DNA from: Sepiola atlantica
Lineage: Eukaryota; Mollusca; Cephalopoda; Sepiida; Sepiolidae
Assembly (NCBI GenBank): GCA_963556195.1
Contig: CAUVYP010000587.1
Location: 248,001-312,000, forward strand
Reading direction: 5' to 3'
DNA length: 64,000 bases
The position numbers were made by a program, and so were the translations under genes. This document shows positions 1 to 13,580 of this stretch, one piece after another. The notes beneath the pieces were generated by a model. That model was not told the DNA's origin. It did not search any database and worked only from the letters and a program-made list of their open reading frames with translations. Within the stretch, counting starts at the first letter, position 1. Each line of letters begins with the position of its first letter.

Positions 1-560
1 ATTTAGCGCGTTTTAAAGTTGATATCGCTTTTGTTTATAACTTCCACATTTATTCGAATTGTGCAACGAAACTTTGCACAGATTAGCGGAGTCACATTTT
101 CTACTGAAGTACCAAGTTTCAGAAGTGCAGCTCTTGTACTGCCGGAGATATGTCGATACAAACTGAATACGCAAACTATCAACAAAATTTAGTGCGATTT
201 AAAGTTGATATCGCTTTTGTTTATAACTTCACCATTCTTTTGAATTGTGCAACGAAACTTTGCAGAGATAAGCGGAGTCACATGCTCTACCGAAGTACCA
301 AGTTTCAGAAGTGCAGCTCTTTTACTGCCGGAGATATGTCGATACAAACTGAATACGCAAAACATCAACAAAATTTAGCGCGTTTTAAAGTGGATATCGC
401 TTTTGTTTATAACTTCCACATTTATTCGAATTGTGCAACGAAACTTTGCAGACCGTCGCGGAGACACACGTTCTACTGAAGTACCAAGTTTCAGAAGTGC
501 AGCTCTTGTACTGCCGGAGATATGTCGATACAAACTGAATACGCAAAACATCAACTAAAT

Positions 561-746
561 TTAGCGCGTTTTAAAGTTGATATCGCTTTTGTTTATAACT
601 TCCACATTTATTCGAATTGTGCAACGAAACTTTGCACAGATTAGCGGAGTCACATTTTCTACTGAAGTACCAAGTTTCAGAAGTGCAGCTCTTGTACTGC
701 CGGAGATATGTCGATACAAACTGAATACGCAAAACATCAACAAAAT
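561..746. repeat. Monomer variant V1
   Basis: Segment m77-m94 reads CAGATTAGCGGAGTCACA, followed by TTTTCTACTGAAG. V1 makes up most of domain A. Subtypes differ at the 3' end: AAACTATC or AAACTATA instead of AAAACATC at m171-m178, and CTCGTGTACTG or CTCTTTTACTG instead of CTCTTGTACTG. The AAACTAT subtypes are almost always followed by a monomer starting TTAGTGCGATTT, so variant haplotypes run across the arbitrary monomer boundary. Confidence 0.93.
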
Positions 747-932
747 TTAGCGCGTTTTAAAGTTGATATCGCTTTTGTTTATAACTTCCACATTTATTCG
801 AATTGTGCAACGAAACTTTGCACAGATTAGCGGAGTCACATTTTCTACTGAAGTACCAAGTTTCAGAAGTGCAGCTCTTGTACTGCCGGAGATATGTCGA
901 TACAAACTGAATACGCAAACTATAAACAAAAT

Positions 933-1118
933 TTAGTGCGATTTAAAGTTGATATCGCTTTTGTTTATAACTTCACCATTCTTTTGAATTGTGCAACGAA
1001 ACTTTGCAGAGATAAGCGGAGTCACATGCTCTACTGAAGTACCAAGTTTCAGAAGTGCAGCTCTTTTACTGCCGGAGATATGTCGATACAAACTGAATAC
1101 GCAAAACATCAACAAAAT
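933..1118. repeat. Monomer variant V2
   Basis: Segment m77-m94 reads GAGATAAGCGGAGTCACA, followed by TGCTCTAC. V2 carries further linked changes: TTAGTGCGATTT at the start and CACCATTCTTTTGAATTG in place of CCACATTTATTCGAATTG around m42-m59. That makes it one of the most divergent variants. In domain A it nearly always follows an AAACTATC/AAACTATA V1 monomer. Confidence 0.93.
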
Positions 1119-2420
1119 TTAGCGCGTTTTAAAGTTGATATCGCTTTTGTTTATAACTTCCACATTTATTCGAATTGTGCAACGAAACATTGCACAGATT
1201 AGCGGAGTCACATTTTCTACTGAAGTACCAAGTTTCAGAAGTGCAGCTCTTGTACTGCCGGAGATATGTCGATACAAACTGAATACGCAAAACATCAACA
1301 AAATTTAGCGCGTTTTAAAGTTGATATCGCTTTTGTTTATAACTTCCACATTTATTCGAATTGTGCAACGAAACTTTGCACAGATTAGCGGAGTCACATT
1401 TTCTACTGAAGTACCAAGTTTCAGAAGTGCAGCTCTTGTACTGCCGGAGATATGTCGATACAAACTGAATACGCAAACTATCAACAAAATTTAGTGCGAT
1501 TTAAAGTTGATATCGCTTTTGTTTATAACTTCACCATTCTTTTGAATTGTGAAACGAAACTTTGCAGAGATAAGCGGAGTCACATGCTCTACCGAAGTAC
1601 CAAGTTTCAGAAGTGCAGCTCTTTTACTGCCGGAGATATGTCGATACAAACTGAATACGCAAAACATCAACAAAATTTAGCGCGTTTTAAAGTTGATATC
1701 GCTTTTGTTTATAACTTCCACATTTATTCGAATTGTGCAACGAAACTTTGCAGACCGTCGCGGAGACACACGTTCTACTGAAGTACCAAGTTTCAGAAGT
1801 GCAGCTCTTGTACTGCCGGAGATATGTCGATACAAACTGAATACGCAAAACATCAACTAAATTTAGCGCGTTTTAAAGTTGATATCGCTTTTGTTTATAA
1901 CTTCCACATTTATTCGAATTGTGCAACGAAACTTTGCACAGATTAGCGGAGTCACATTTTCTACTGAAGTACCAAGTTTAAGAAGTGCAGCTCTTGTACT
2001 GCCGGAGATATGTCGATACAAACTGAATACGCAAAACATCAACAAAATTTAGCGCGTTTTAAAGTTGATATCGCTTTTGTTTATAACTTCCACATTTATT
2101 CGAATTGTGCAACGAAACTTTGCACAGATTAGCGGAGTCACATTTTCTACTGAAGTACCAAGTTTCAGAAGTGCAGCTCTTGTACTGCCGGAGATATGTC
2201 GATACAAACTGAATACGCAAACTATAAACAAAATTTAGTGCGATTTAAAGTTGATATCGCTTTTGTTTATAACTTCACCATTCTTTTGAATTGTGCAACG
2301 AAACTTTGCAGAGATAAGCGGAGTCACATGCTCTACTGAAGTACCAAGTTTCAGAAGTGCAGCTCTTTTACTGCCGGAGATATGTCGATACAAACTGAAT
2401 ACGCAAAACATCAACAAAAT

Positions 2421-2606
2421 TTAGCGCGTTTTAAAGTTGATATCGCTTTTGTTTATAACTTCCACATTTATTCTAATTGTGAAACGAAACTTTGCAGACA
2501 ACCGCGGAGACACATGTTCTACTGAAGTACCAAGTTTCAGAAGTGCAGCTCTAGGACTGCCGGAGATATGTCGATACAAACTGAATACGCAAAACATCAA
2601 CAAAAT
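2421..2606. repeat. Isolated V8 monomer inside domain A
   Basis: This is the only V8-type copy in the first 13.5 kb. It has TTATTCTAATTGTGAAACG, the V8 segment and an otherwise unseen GCTCTAGGACTGCC at m127-m140. It replaces the V1 monomer expected from the 7-mer. It could be a converted monomer or a crossover product with domain-B-like units. Confidence 0.8.
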
Positions 2607-5582
2607 TTAGCGCGTTTTAAAGTGGATATCGCTTTTGTTTATAACTTCCACATTTATTCGAATTGTGCAACGAAACTTTGCAGACCGTCGCGGAGACACA
2701 CGTTCTACTGAAGTACCAAGTTTCAGAAGTGCAGCTCTTGTACTGCCGGAGATATGTCGATACAAACTGAATACGCAAAACATCAACTAAATTTAGCGCG
2801 TTTTAAAGTTGATATCGCTTTTGTTTATAACTTCCACATTTATTCGAATTGTGCAACGAAACTTTGCACAGATTAGCGGAGTCACTTTTTCTACTGAAGT
2901 ACCAAGTTTCAGAAGTGCAGCTCTTTTACTGCCGGAGATATGTCGATACAAACTGAATACGCAAAACATCAACAAAATTAAGCGCGTTTTAAAGTTGATA
3001 TCGCTTTTGTTTATAACTTCCACATTTATTCGAATTGTGCAACGAAACTTTGCACAGATTAGCGGAGTCACATGTTCTACTGAAGTACCAAGTTTCAGAA
3101 GTGCAGCTCTTGTACTGCCGGAGATATGTCGATACAAACTGAATACGCAAAACATCAACAAAATTTAGCGCGTTTTAAAGTTGATATCGCTTTTGTTTAT
3201 AACTTCCACATTTATTCGAATTGTGCAACAAAACTTTGCAGACAGTCGCGGATAGGCCTTTTCTACTGAAGTACCAAGTTTCAGAAGTGCAGCTCTTTTA
3301 CTGCCGGAGATATGTCGATACAAACTGAATACGCAAAACATCAACAAAATTTAGCGCGTTTTAAAGTTGATATCGCTTTTGTTTATAACTTCCACATTTA
3401 TTCGAATTGTGCAACGAAACTTTGCACAGATTAGCGGAGTCACATTTTCTACTGAAGTACCAAGTTTCAGAAGTGCAGCTCGTGTACTGCCGGAGATATG
3501 TCGATACAAACTGAATACGCAAAACATCAACAAAATTTAGCGCGTTTTAAAGTTGATATCGCTTTTGTTTATAACTTCCACATTTATTCGAATTGTGCAA
3601 CGAAACTTTGCACAGATTAGCGGAGTCACATTTTCTACTGAAGTACCAAGTTTCAGAAGTGCAGCTCTTGTACTGCCGGAGATATGTCGATACAAACTGA
3701 ATACGCAAAACATCAACAAAATTTAGCGCGTTTTAAAGTTGATATCGCTTTTGTTTATAACTTCCACATTTATTCGAATTGTGCAACGAAACTTTGCACA
3801 GATTAGCGGAGTCACATTTTCTACTGAAGTACCAAGTTTCAGAAGTGCAGCTCTTGTACTGCCGGAGATATGTCGATACAAACTGAATACGCAAACTATA
3901 AACAAAATTTAGTGCGATTTAAAGTTGATATCGCTTTTGTTTATAACTTCACCATTCTTTTGAATTGTGCAACGAAACTTTGCAGAGATAAGCGGAGTCA
4001 CATGCTCTACTTAAGTACCAAGTTTCAGAAGTGCAGCTCTTTTACTGCCGGAGATATGTCGATACAAACTGAATACGCAAAACATCAACAAAATTTAGCG
4101 CGTTTTAAAGTGGATATCGCTTTTGTTTATAACTTCCACATTTATTCGAATTGTGCAACGAAACTTTGCAGACCGTCGCGGAGACACACGTTCTACTGAA
4201 GTACCAAGTTTCAGAAGTGCAGCTCTTGTACTGCCGGAGATATGTCGATACAAACTGAATACGCAAAACATCAACTAAATTTAGCGCGTTTTAAAGTTGA
4301 TATCGCTTTTGTTTATAACTTCCACATTTATTCGAATTGTGCAACGAAACTTTGCACAGATTAGCGGAGTCACTTTTTCTACTGAAGTACCAAGTTTCAG
4401 AAGTGCAGCTCTTTTACTGCCGGAGATATGTCGATACAAACTGAATACGCAAAACATCAACAAAATTAAGCGCGTTTTAAAGTTGATATCGCTTTTGTTT
4501 ATAACTTCCACATTTATTCGAATTGTGCAACGAAACTTTGCACAGATTAGCGGAGTCACATGTTCTACTGAAGTACCAAGTTTCAGAAGTGCAGCTCTTG
4601 TACTGCCGGAGATATGTCGATACAAACTGAATACGCAAAACATCAACAAAATTTAGCGCGTTTTAAAGTTGATATCGCTTTTGTTTATAACTTCCACATT
4701 TATTCGAATTGTGCAACGAAACTTTGCAGACAGTCGCGGATAGGCCTTTTCTACTGAAGTACCAAGTTTCAGAAGTGCAGCTCTTTTACTGCCGGAGATA
4801 TGTCGATACAAACTGAATACGCAAAACATCAACAAAATTTAGCGCGTTTTAAAGTTGATATCGCTTTTGTTTATAACTTCCACATTTATTCGAATTGTGC
4901 AACGAAACTTTGCACAGATTAGCGGAGTCACATTTTCTACTGAAGTACCAAGTTTCAGAAGTGCAGCTCGTGTACTGCCGGAGATATGTCGATACAAACT
5001 GAATACGCAAAACATCAACAAAATTTAGCGCGTTTTAAAGTTGATATCGCTTTTGTTTATAACTTCCACATTTATTCGAATTGTGCAACGAAACTTTGCA
5101 CAGATTAGCGGAGTCACATTTTCTACTGAAGTACCAAGTTTCAGAAGTGCAGCTCTTGTACTGCCGGAGATATGTCGATACAAACTGAATACGCAAAACA
5201 TCAACAAAATTTAGCGCGTTTTAAAGTTGATATCGCTTTTGTTTATAACTTCCACATTTATTCGAATTGTGCAACGAAACTTTGCACAGATTAGCGGAGT
5301 CACATTTTCTACTGAAGTACCAAGTTTCAGAAGTGCAGCTCGTGTACTGCCGGAGATATGTCGATACAAACTGAATACGCAAAACATCAACAAAATTTAG
5401 CGCGTTTTAAAGTTGATATCGCTTTTGTTTATAACTTCCACATTTATTCGAATTGTGCAACGAAACTTTGCACAGATTAGCGGAGTCACATTTTCTACTG
5501 AAGTACCAAGTTTCAGAAGTGCAGCTCTTTTACTGCCGGAGATATGTCGATACAAACTGAATACGCAAAACATCAACAACAT
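2607..5582. repeat. 8-mer higher-order repeat, 1488 bp, two copies
   Basis: The copies are 2607-4094 and 4095-5582. Both begin V3 (AAAGTGGATATC), then V1 with the private GAGTCACTTTTTCT, a V1 pair joined by AAATTAAGCGCG, V4, and a V1 with CTCGTGTACTG. They part company in the seventh monomer, where 3723 ends AAACTATAAAC before a V2 and 5211 ends AAAACATCAAC before a V1. Confidence 0.85.
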
Positions 5583-6326
5583 TTAGCGCGTTTTAAAGTG
5601 GATATCGCTTTTGTTTATAACTTCCACATTTATTCGAATTGTGCAACGAAACTTTGCAGACCGTCGCGGAGACACACGTTCTACTGAAGTACCAAGTTTC
5701 AGAAGTGCAGCTCTTGTACTGCCGGAGATATGTCGATACAAACTGAATACGCAAAACATCAACTAAATTTAGCGCGTTTTAAAGTTGATATCGCTTTTGT
5801 TTATAACTTCCACATTTATTCGAATTGTGCAACGAAACTTTGCACAGATTAGCGGAGTCACATTTTCTACTGAAGTACCAAGTTTCAGAAGTGCAGCTCT
5901 TGTACTGCCGGAGATATGTCGATACAAACTGAATACGCAAAACATCAACAAAATTTAGCGCGTTTTAAAGTTGATATCGCTTTTGTTTATAACTTCCACA
6001 TTTATTCGAATTGTGCAACGAAACTTTGCACAGATTAGCGGAGTCACATTTTCTACTGAAGTACCAAGTTTCAGAAGTGCAGCTCTTGTACTGCCGGAGA
6101 TATGTCGATACAAACTGAATACGCAAACTATAAACAAAATTTAGTGCGATTTAAAGTTGATATCGCTTTTGTTTATAACTTCACCATTCTTTTGAATTGT
6201 GCAACGAAACTTTGCAGAGATAAGCGGAGTCACATGCTCTACTGAAGTAGTAAGTTTCAGAAGTGCAGCTCTTTTACTGCCGGAGATATGTCGATACAAA
6301 CTGAATACGCAAAACATCAACAAAAT

Positions 6327-6512
6327 TTAGCGCGTTTTAAAGTGGATATCGCTTTTGTTTATAACTTCCACATTTATTCGAATTGTGCAACGAAACTTTG
6401 CAGACCGTCGCGGAGACACACGTTCTACTGAAGTACCAAGTTTCAGAAGTGCAGCTCTTTTACTGCCGGAGATATGTCGATACAAACTGAATACGCAAAA
6501 CATCAACAAAAT
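6327..6512. repeat. Monomer variant V3
   Basis: Segment m77-m94 reads GACCGTCGCGGAGACACA, followed by CGTTCTAC. It is usually linked to AAAGTGGATATC instead of AAAGTTGATATC at m14-m23. It is confined to domain A and its duplicate (375, 1677, 2607, 4095, 5583, 6327, 7257, 10605, 11721 and 15999 starts). Confidence 0.9.
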
Positions 6513-7256
6513 TTAGCGCGTTTTAAAGTTGATATCGCTTTTGTTTATAACTTCCACATTTATTCGAATTGTGCAACGAAACTTTGCACAGATTAGCGGA
6601 GTCACATTTTCTACTGAAGTACCAAGTTTCAGAAGTGCAGCTCTTGTACTGCCGGAGATATGTCGATACAAACTGAATACGCAAACTATAAACAAAATTT
6701 AGTGCGATTTAAAGTTGATATCGCTTTTGTTTATAACTTCACCATTCTTTTGAATTGTGCAACGAAACTTTGCAGAGATAAGCGGAGTCACATGCTCTAC
6801 TGAAGTACCAAGTTTCAGAAGTGCAGCTCTTTTACTGCCGGAGATATGTCGATACAAACTGAATACGCAAAACATCAACAAAATTTAGCGCGTTTTAAAG
6901 TTGATATCGCTTTTGTTTATAACTTCCACATTTATTCGAATTGTGCAACGAAACTTTGCACAGATTAGCGGAGTCACATTTTCTACTGAAGTACCAAGTT
7001 TCAGAAGTGCAGCTCTTGTACTGCCGGAGATATGTCGATACAAACTGAATACGCAAAACATCAACAAAATTTAGCGCGTTTTAAAGTGTATATCGCTTTT
7101 GTTTATAACTTCCACATTTATTCGAATTGTGCAACGAAACTTTGCACAGATTAGCGGAGTCACATTTTCTACTGGAGTACCAAGTTTCAGAAGTGCAGCT
7201 CTTGTACTGCCGGAGATATGTCGATACAAACTGAATACGCAAACTATAAACAAAAT

Positions 7257-7442
7257 TTAGTGCGATTTAAAGTTGATATCGCTTTTGTTTATAACTTCCA
7301 CATTTATTCGAATTGTGCAACGAAACTTTGCAGACCGTCGCGGAGACACACGTTCTACTGAAGTACCAAGTTTCAGAAGTGCAGCTCTTTTACTGCCGGA
7401 GATATGTCGATACAAACTGAATACGCAAAACATCAACAAAAT
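7257..7442. repeat. Hybrid V2/V3 monomer
   Basis: The start is the V2 haplotype TTAGTGCGATTTAAAG, but from about m42 onward the copy has CCACATTTATTC and the V3 segment. The switch lies between m20 and m42. It sits in the V2 slot of the trimer, so it looks like a local conversion of a V2 body by V3 sequence. Confidence 0.8.
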
Positions 7443-8186
7443 TTAGCGCGTTTTAAAGTTGATATCGCTTTTGTTTATAACTTCCACATTTATTCGAATT
7501 GTGCAACGAAACTTTGCACAGATTAGCGGAGTCACATTTTCTACTGAAGTACCAAGTTTCAGAAGTGCAGCTCTTGTACTGCCGGAGATATGTCGATACA
7601 AACTGAATACGCAAAACATCAACAAAATTTAGCGCGTTTTAAAGTTGATATCGCTTTTGTTTATAACTTCCACATTTATTCGAATTGTGCAACGAAACTT
7701 TGCACAGATTAGCGGAGTCACATTTTCTACTGAAGTACCAAGTTTCAGAAGTGCAGCTCTTGTACTGCCGGAGATATGTCGATACAAACTGAATACGCAA
7801 ACTATAAACAAAATTTAGTGCGATTTAAAGTTGATATCGCTTTTGTTTATAACTTCACCATTCTTTTGAATTGTGCAACGAAACTTTGCAGAGATAAGCG
7901 GAGTCACATGCTCTACTGAAGTACCAAGTTTCAGAAGTGCAGCTCTTTTACTGCCGGAGATATGTCGATACAAACTGAATACGCAAAACATCAACAAAAT
8001 TTAGCGCGTTTTAAAGTTGATATCGCTTTTGTTTATAACTTCCACATTTATTCGAATTGTGCAACGAAACTTTGCACAGATTAGCGGAGTCACATTTTCT
8101 ACTGAAGTACCAAGTTTCAGAAGTGCAGCTCGTGTACTGCCGGAGATATGTCGATACAAACTGAATACGCAAAACATCAACAAAAT

Positions 8187-11100
8187 TTAGCGCGTTTTAA
8201 AGTTGATATCGCTTTTGTTTATAACTTCCACATTTATTCGAATTGTGCAACGAAACTTTGCACAGATTAGCGGAGTCACATTTTCTACTGAAGTACCAAG
8301 TTTCAGAAGTGCAGCTCTTGTACTGCCGGAGATATGTCGATACAAACTGAATACGCAAAACATCAACAAAATTTAGCGCGTTTTAAAGTTGATATCGCTT
8401 TTGTTTATAACTTCCACATTTATTCGAATTGTGCAACGAAACTTTGCACAGATTAGCGGAGTCACATTTTCTACTGAAGTACCAAGTTTCAGAAGTGCAG
8501 CTCTTTTACTGCCGGAGATATGTCGATACAAACTGAATACGCAAACTATCAACAAAATTTAGTGCGATTTAAAGTTGATATCGCTTTTGTTTATAACTTC
8601 ACCATTCTTTTGAATTGTGCAACGAAACTTTGCAGAGATAAGCGGAGTCACATGCTCTACCGAAGTACCAAGTTTCAGAAGTGCAGCTCTTTTACTGCCG
8701 GAGATATGTCGATACAAACTGAATACGCAAAACATCAACAAAATTTAGCGCGTTTTAAAGTTGATATCGCTTTTGTTTATAACTTCCACATTTATTCGAA
8801 TTGTGCAACGAAACTTTGCACAGATTAGCGGAGTCACATTTTCTACTGAAGTACCAAGTTTCAGAAGTGCAGCTCGTGTACTGCCGAAGATATGTCGATA
8901 CAAACTGAATACGCAAAACATCAACAAAATTTAGCGCGTTTTAAAGTTGATATCGCTTTTGTTTATAACTTCCACATTTATTCGAATTGTGCAACGAAAC
9001 TTTGCACAGATTAGCGGAGTCACATTTTCTAATGAAGTACCAAGTTTCAGAAGTGCAGCTCTTGTACTGCCGGAGATATGTCGATACAAACTGAATACGC
9101 AAAACATCAACAAAATTTAGCGCGTTTTAAAGTTGATATCGCTTTTGTTTATAACTTCCACATTTATTCGAATTGTGCAACGAAACTTTGCACAGATTAG
9201 CGGAGTCACATTTTCTACTGAAGTACCAAGTTTCAGAAGTGCAGCTCTTGTACTGCCGGAGATATGTCGATACAAACTGAATACGCAAACTATCAACAAA
9301 ATTTAGTGCGATTTAAAGTTGATATCGCTTTTGTTTATAACTTCACCATTCTTTAGAATTGTGCAACGAAACTTTGCAGAGATAAGCGGAGTCACATGCT
9401 CTACTGAACTACCAAGTTTCAGAAGTGCAGCTCTTTTACTGCCGGAGATATGTCGATACAAACTGAATACGCAAAACATCAACAAAATTTAGCGCGTTTT
9501 AAAGTTGATATCGCTTTTGTTTATAACTTCCACATTTATTCGAATTGTGCTACGAAACTTTGCACAGATTAGCGGAGTCACATGTTCTACTGAAGTACCA
9601 AGTTTCAGAAGTGCAGCTCTTGTACTGCCGGAGATATGTCGATACAAACTGAATACGCAAAACATCAACAAAATTTAGCGCGTTTTAAAGTTGATATCGC
9701 TTTTGTTTATAACTTCCACATTTATTCGAATTGTGCAACGAAACTTTGCAGACAGTCGCGGATAGGCCTTTTCTACTGAAGTACCAAGTTTCAGAAGTGC
9801 AGCTCTTTTACTGCCGGAGATATGTCGATACAAACTGAATACGCAAAACATCAACAAAATTTAGCGCGTTTTAAAGTTGATATCGCTTTTGTTTATAACT
9901 TCCACATTTATTCGAATTGTGCAACGAAACTTTGCACAGATTAGCGGAGTCACATTTTCTACTGAAGTACCAAGTTTCAGAAGTGCAGCTCTTGTACTGC
10001 CGGAGTTATGTCGATACAAACTGAATACGCAAAACATCAACAAAATTTAGCGCGTTTTAAAGTTGATATCGCTTTTGTTTATAACTTCCACATTTATTCG
10101 AATTGTGCAACGAAACTTTGCACAGATTAGCGGAGTCACATTTTCTACTGAAGTACCAAGTTTCAGAAGTGCAGCTCTTGTACTGCCGGAGATATGTCGA
10201 TACAAACTGAATACGCAAAACATCAACAAAATTTAGCGCGTTTTAAAGTTGATATCGCTTTTGTTTATAACTTCCACATTTATTCGAATTGTGCAACGAA
10301 ACTTTGCACAGATTAGCGGAGTCACATTTTCTACTGAAGTACCAAGTTTCAGAAGTGCAGCTCTTGTACTGCCGGAGATATGTCGATACAAACTGAATAC
10401 GCAAACTATCAACAAAATTTAGTGCGATTTAAACTTGATATCGCTTTTGTTTATAACTTCACCATTCTTTTGAATTGTGCAACGAAACTTTGCAGAGATA
10501 AGCGGAGTCACATGCTCTACTGAAGTACCAAGTTTCAGAAGTGCAGCTCTTTTACTGCCGGAGATATGTCGATACAAACTGAATACGCAAAACATCAACA
10601 AAATTTAGCGCGTTTTGAAGTGGATATCGCTTTTGTTTATAACTTCCACATTTATTCGAATTGTGCAACGAAACTTTGCAGACCGTCGCGGAGACACACG
10701 TTCTACTGAAGTACCAAGTTTCAGAAGTGCAGCTCTTGTACTGCCGGAGATATGTCGATACAAACTGAATACGCAAAACATCAACTAAATTTAGCGCGTT
10801 TTAAAGTTGATATCGCTTTTGTTTATAACTTCACCATTCTTTAGAATTGTGCAACGAAACTTTGCACAGATTGGCGGAGTCACATTTTCTACTGAAGTAC
10901 CAAGTTTCAGAAGTGCAGCTCTTGTACTGCCGGAGATATGTCGATACAAACTGAATACGCAAAACATCAACAAAATTTAGCGCGTTTTAAAGTTGATATC
11001 GCTTTTGTTTATAACTTCCACATTTATTCGAATTGTGCAACGAAACTTTGCACAGATTAGCGGAGTCACATTTTCTACTGTAGTACGAAGTTTCAGAAGT

Positions 11101-11348
11101 GCAGCTCTTGTACTGCCGGAGATATGTCGATACAAACTGAATACGCAAAACATCAACAAAATTTAGCGCGTTTTAAAGTTGATATCGCTTTTGTTTATAA
11201 CTTCCACATTTATTCGAATTGTGCAACGAAACTTTGCACAGATTAGCACAGTCACATGTTCTACTGAAGTACCAAGTTTCAGAAGTGCAGCTCTTGTACT
11301 GCCGGAGATATGTCGATACAAACTGAATACGCAAAACATCAACAAAAT
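8187..11348. repeat. Domain A, less regular monomers between the trimers and the 23-mer duplication
   Basis: Seventeen monomers in the order 1 1 2 1 1 1 2 1 4 1 1 1 2 3 1 1 1. Partial echoes of the 8-mer are visible (V1-V4-V1-V1-V1-V2-V3 from 9489). No clear unit is repeated twice. Private changes include TGCCGAAGATATG at 8885 and GGAGTTATG at 10006. Confidence 0.8.
10791..10976. repeat. Hybrid V2/V1 monomer
   Basis: CACCATTCTTTAGAATTG (V2 haplotype, with the private TTTAG also seen in the V2 at 9303) is joined to the V1 segment, here with GATTGGCGG. The switch falls in the conserved TTGTGCAACGAAACTTTGCA block, about m59-m76. Confidence 0.8.
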
Positions 11349-13580
11349 TTAGCGCGTTTTAAAGTTGATATCGCTTTTGTTTATAACTTCCACATTTATT
11401 CGAATTGTGCAACGAAACTTTGCACAGATTAGCGGAGTCACATTTTCTACTGAAGTACCAAGTTTCAGAAGTGCAGCTCTTGTACTGCCGGAGATATGTC
11501 GATACAAACTGAATACGCAAACTATCAACAAAATTTAGTGCGATTTAAAGTTGATATCGCTTTTGTTTATAACTTCACCATTCTTTTGAATTGTGCGACG
11601 AAACTTTGCAGAGATAAGCGGAGTCACATGCTCTACCGAAGTACCAAGTTTCAGAAGTGCAGCTCTTTTACTGCCGGAGATATGTCGATACAAACTGAAT
11701 ACGCAAAACATCAACAAAATTTAGCGCGTTTTAAAGTGGATATCGCTTTTGTTTATAACTTCCACATTTATTCGAATTGTGCAACGAAACTTTGCAGACC
11801 GTCGCGGGGACACACGTTCTACTGAAGTACCAAGTTTCAGAAGTGCAGCTCTTGTACTGCCGGAGATATGTCGATACAAACTGAATACGCAAAAGATCAA
11901 CTAAATTTAGCGCGTTTTAAAGTTGATATCGCTTTTGTTTATAACTTCCACATTTATTCGAATTGTGCAACGAAACTTTGCACAGATTAGCGGAGTAACA
12001 TTTTCTACTGAAGTACCAAGTTTCAGAAGTGCAGCTCTTGTACTGCCGGAGATATGTCGATACAAACTGAATACGCAAAACATCAACAAAATTTAGCGCG
12101 TTTTAAAGTTGATATCGCTTTTGTTTATAACTTCCACATTTATTCGAATTGTGCAACGAAACTTTGCACAGATTAGCGGAGTCACATGTTCTACTGAAGT
12201 ACCAAGTTTCAGAAGTGCAGCTCTTGTACTGCCGGAGATATGTCGATACAAACTGAATACGCAAAACATCAACAAAATTTAGCGCGTTTTAAAGTTGATA
12301 TCGCTTTTGTTTATAACTTCCACATTTATTCGAATTGTGCAACGAAACTTTGCACAGATTAGCGGAGTCACATTTTCTACTGAAGTACCAAGTTTCAGAA
12401 GTGCAGCTCTTTTACTGCCGGAGATATGTCGATACAAACTGAATACGCAAAACATCAACAAAATTAAGCGCGTTTTAAAGTTGATATCGCTTTTGTTTAT
12501 AACTTCCACATTTATTCGAATTGTGCAACGAAACTTTGCACAGATCAGCGGAGTCACATGTTCTACTGAAGTACCAAGTTTCAGAAGTGCAGCTCTTGTA
12601 CTGCCGGAGATATGTCGATACAAACTGAATACGCAAAACATCAACAAAATTTAGCGCGTTTTAAAGTTGATATCGCTTTTGTTTATAACTTCCACATTTA
12701 TTCGAATTGTGCAACGAAACTTTGCAGACAGTCGCGGATAGGCCTTTTCTACTGAAGTACCAAGTTTCAGAAGTGCAGCTCTTTTACTGCCAGAGATATG
12801 TCGATACAAACTGAATACGCAAAACATCAACAAAATTTAGCGCGTTTTAAAGTTGATATCGCTTTTGTTTATAACTTCCACATTTATTCGAATTGTGCAA
12901 CGAAACTTTGCACAGATTAGCGGAGTCACATTTTCTACTGAAGTACCAAGTTTCAGAAGTGCAGCTCGTGTACTGCCGGAGATATGTCGATACAAACTGA
13001 ATACGCAAAACATCAACAAAATTTAGCGCGTTTTAAAGTTGATATCGCTTTTGTTTATAACTTCCACATTTATTCGAATTGTGCAACGAAACTTTGCACA
13101 GATTAGCGGAGTCACATTTTCTACTGAAGTACCAAGTTTCAGAAGTGCAGCTCTTGTACTGCCGGAGATATGTCGATACAAACTGAATACGCAAAACATC
13201 AACAAAATTTAGCGCGTTTTAAAGTTGATATCGCTTTTGTTTATAACTTCCACATTTATTCGAATTGTGCAACGAAACTTTGCACAGATTAGCGGAGTCA
13301 CATTTTCTACTGAAGTACCAAGTTTCAGAAGTGCAGCTCTTGTACTGCCGGAGATATGTCGATACAAACTGAATACGCAAAACATCAACAAAATTTAGTG
13401 CGATTTAAAGTTGATATCGCTTTTGTTTATAACTTCACCATTCTTTTGAATTGTGCAACGAAACTTTGCAGAGATAAGCGGAGTCACATGCTCTACTGAA
13501 GTACCAAGTTTCAGAAGTGCAGCTCTTTTACTGCCGGAGATATGTCGATACAAACTGAATACGCAAAACATCAACAAAAT

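Larger units (their letters stand above)
3..2420. repeat. 7-mer higher-order repeat, 1302 bp, nearly two copies
   Basis: The copies start at 3 and 1305. Six successive monomers agree in variant and subtype (1 2 3 1 1 2), including the CATCAACTAAATTT junction after the third monomer and the AAACTATAAAC junction after the fifth. The seventh differs: V1 at 1119 but V8 at 2421. The second copy is therefore broken by a foreign monomer. Confidence 0.85.
5955..8186. repeat. Trimeric higher-order repeat, 558 bp, four copies
   Basis: The copies start at 5955, 6513, 7071 and 7629. Each begins with a V1 ending in AAACTATAAAC, then a monomer starting TTAGTGCGATTT (V2, but V2/V3 hybrid at 7257), then a V1 (V3 in the first copy). 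The same trimer is embedded in the 7-mer at 747 and 2049. Confidence 0.8.
1..13580. repeat. Domain A: V1/V2/V3 satellite block
   Basis: There are 73 monomers. The order of variants by m77-m94, from base 3, is: 1 2 3 1 1 2 1 / 1 2 3 1 1 2 8 / 3 1 1 4 1 1 1 2 / 3 1 1 4 1 1 1 1 / 3 1 / 1 2 3 / 1 2 1 / 1 3 1 / 1 2 1 / 1 1 2 1 1 1 2 1 4 1 1 1 2 3 1 1 1 / 1 2 3 1 1 1 1 4 1 1 1 2. Slashes mark the higher-order units I see. The only domain-B types inside are one V8 (2421) and isolated V4 monomers (3165, 4653, 9675, 12651). No net indel occurs here: all starts stay in the 186-bp phase of base 3. Confidence 0.93.

Noticed and set aside
2793..3168. 120-residue frames on both strands over monomer pairs (also at 4281, 12279, 16557, 18603 and elsewhere)
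   Set aside because: Each is two monomers fused by loss of a single stop triplet, and frames are open on both strands at once. This is repeat geometry, not a gene.
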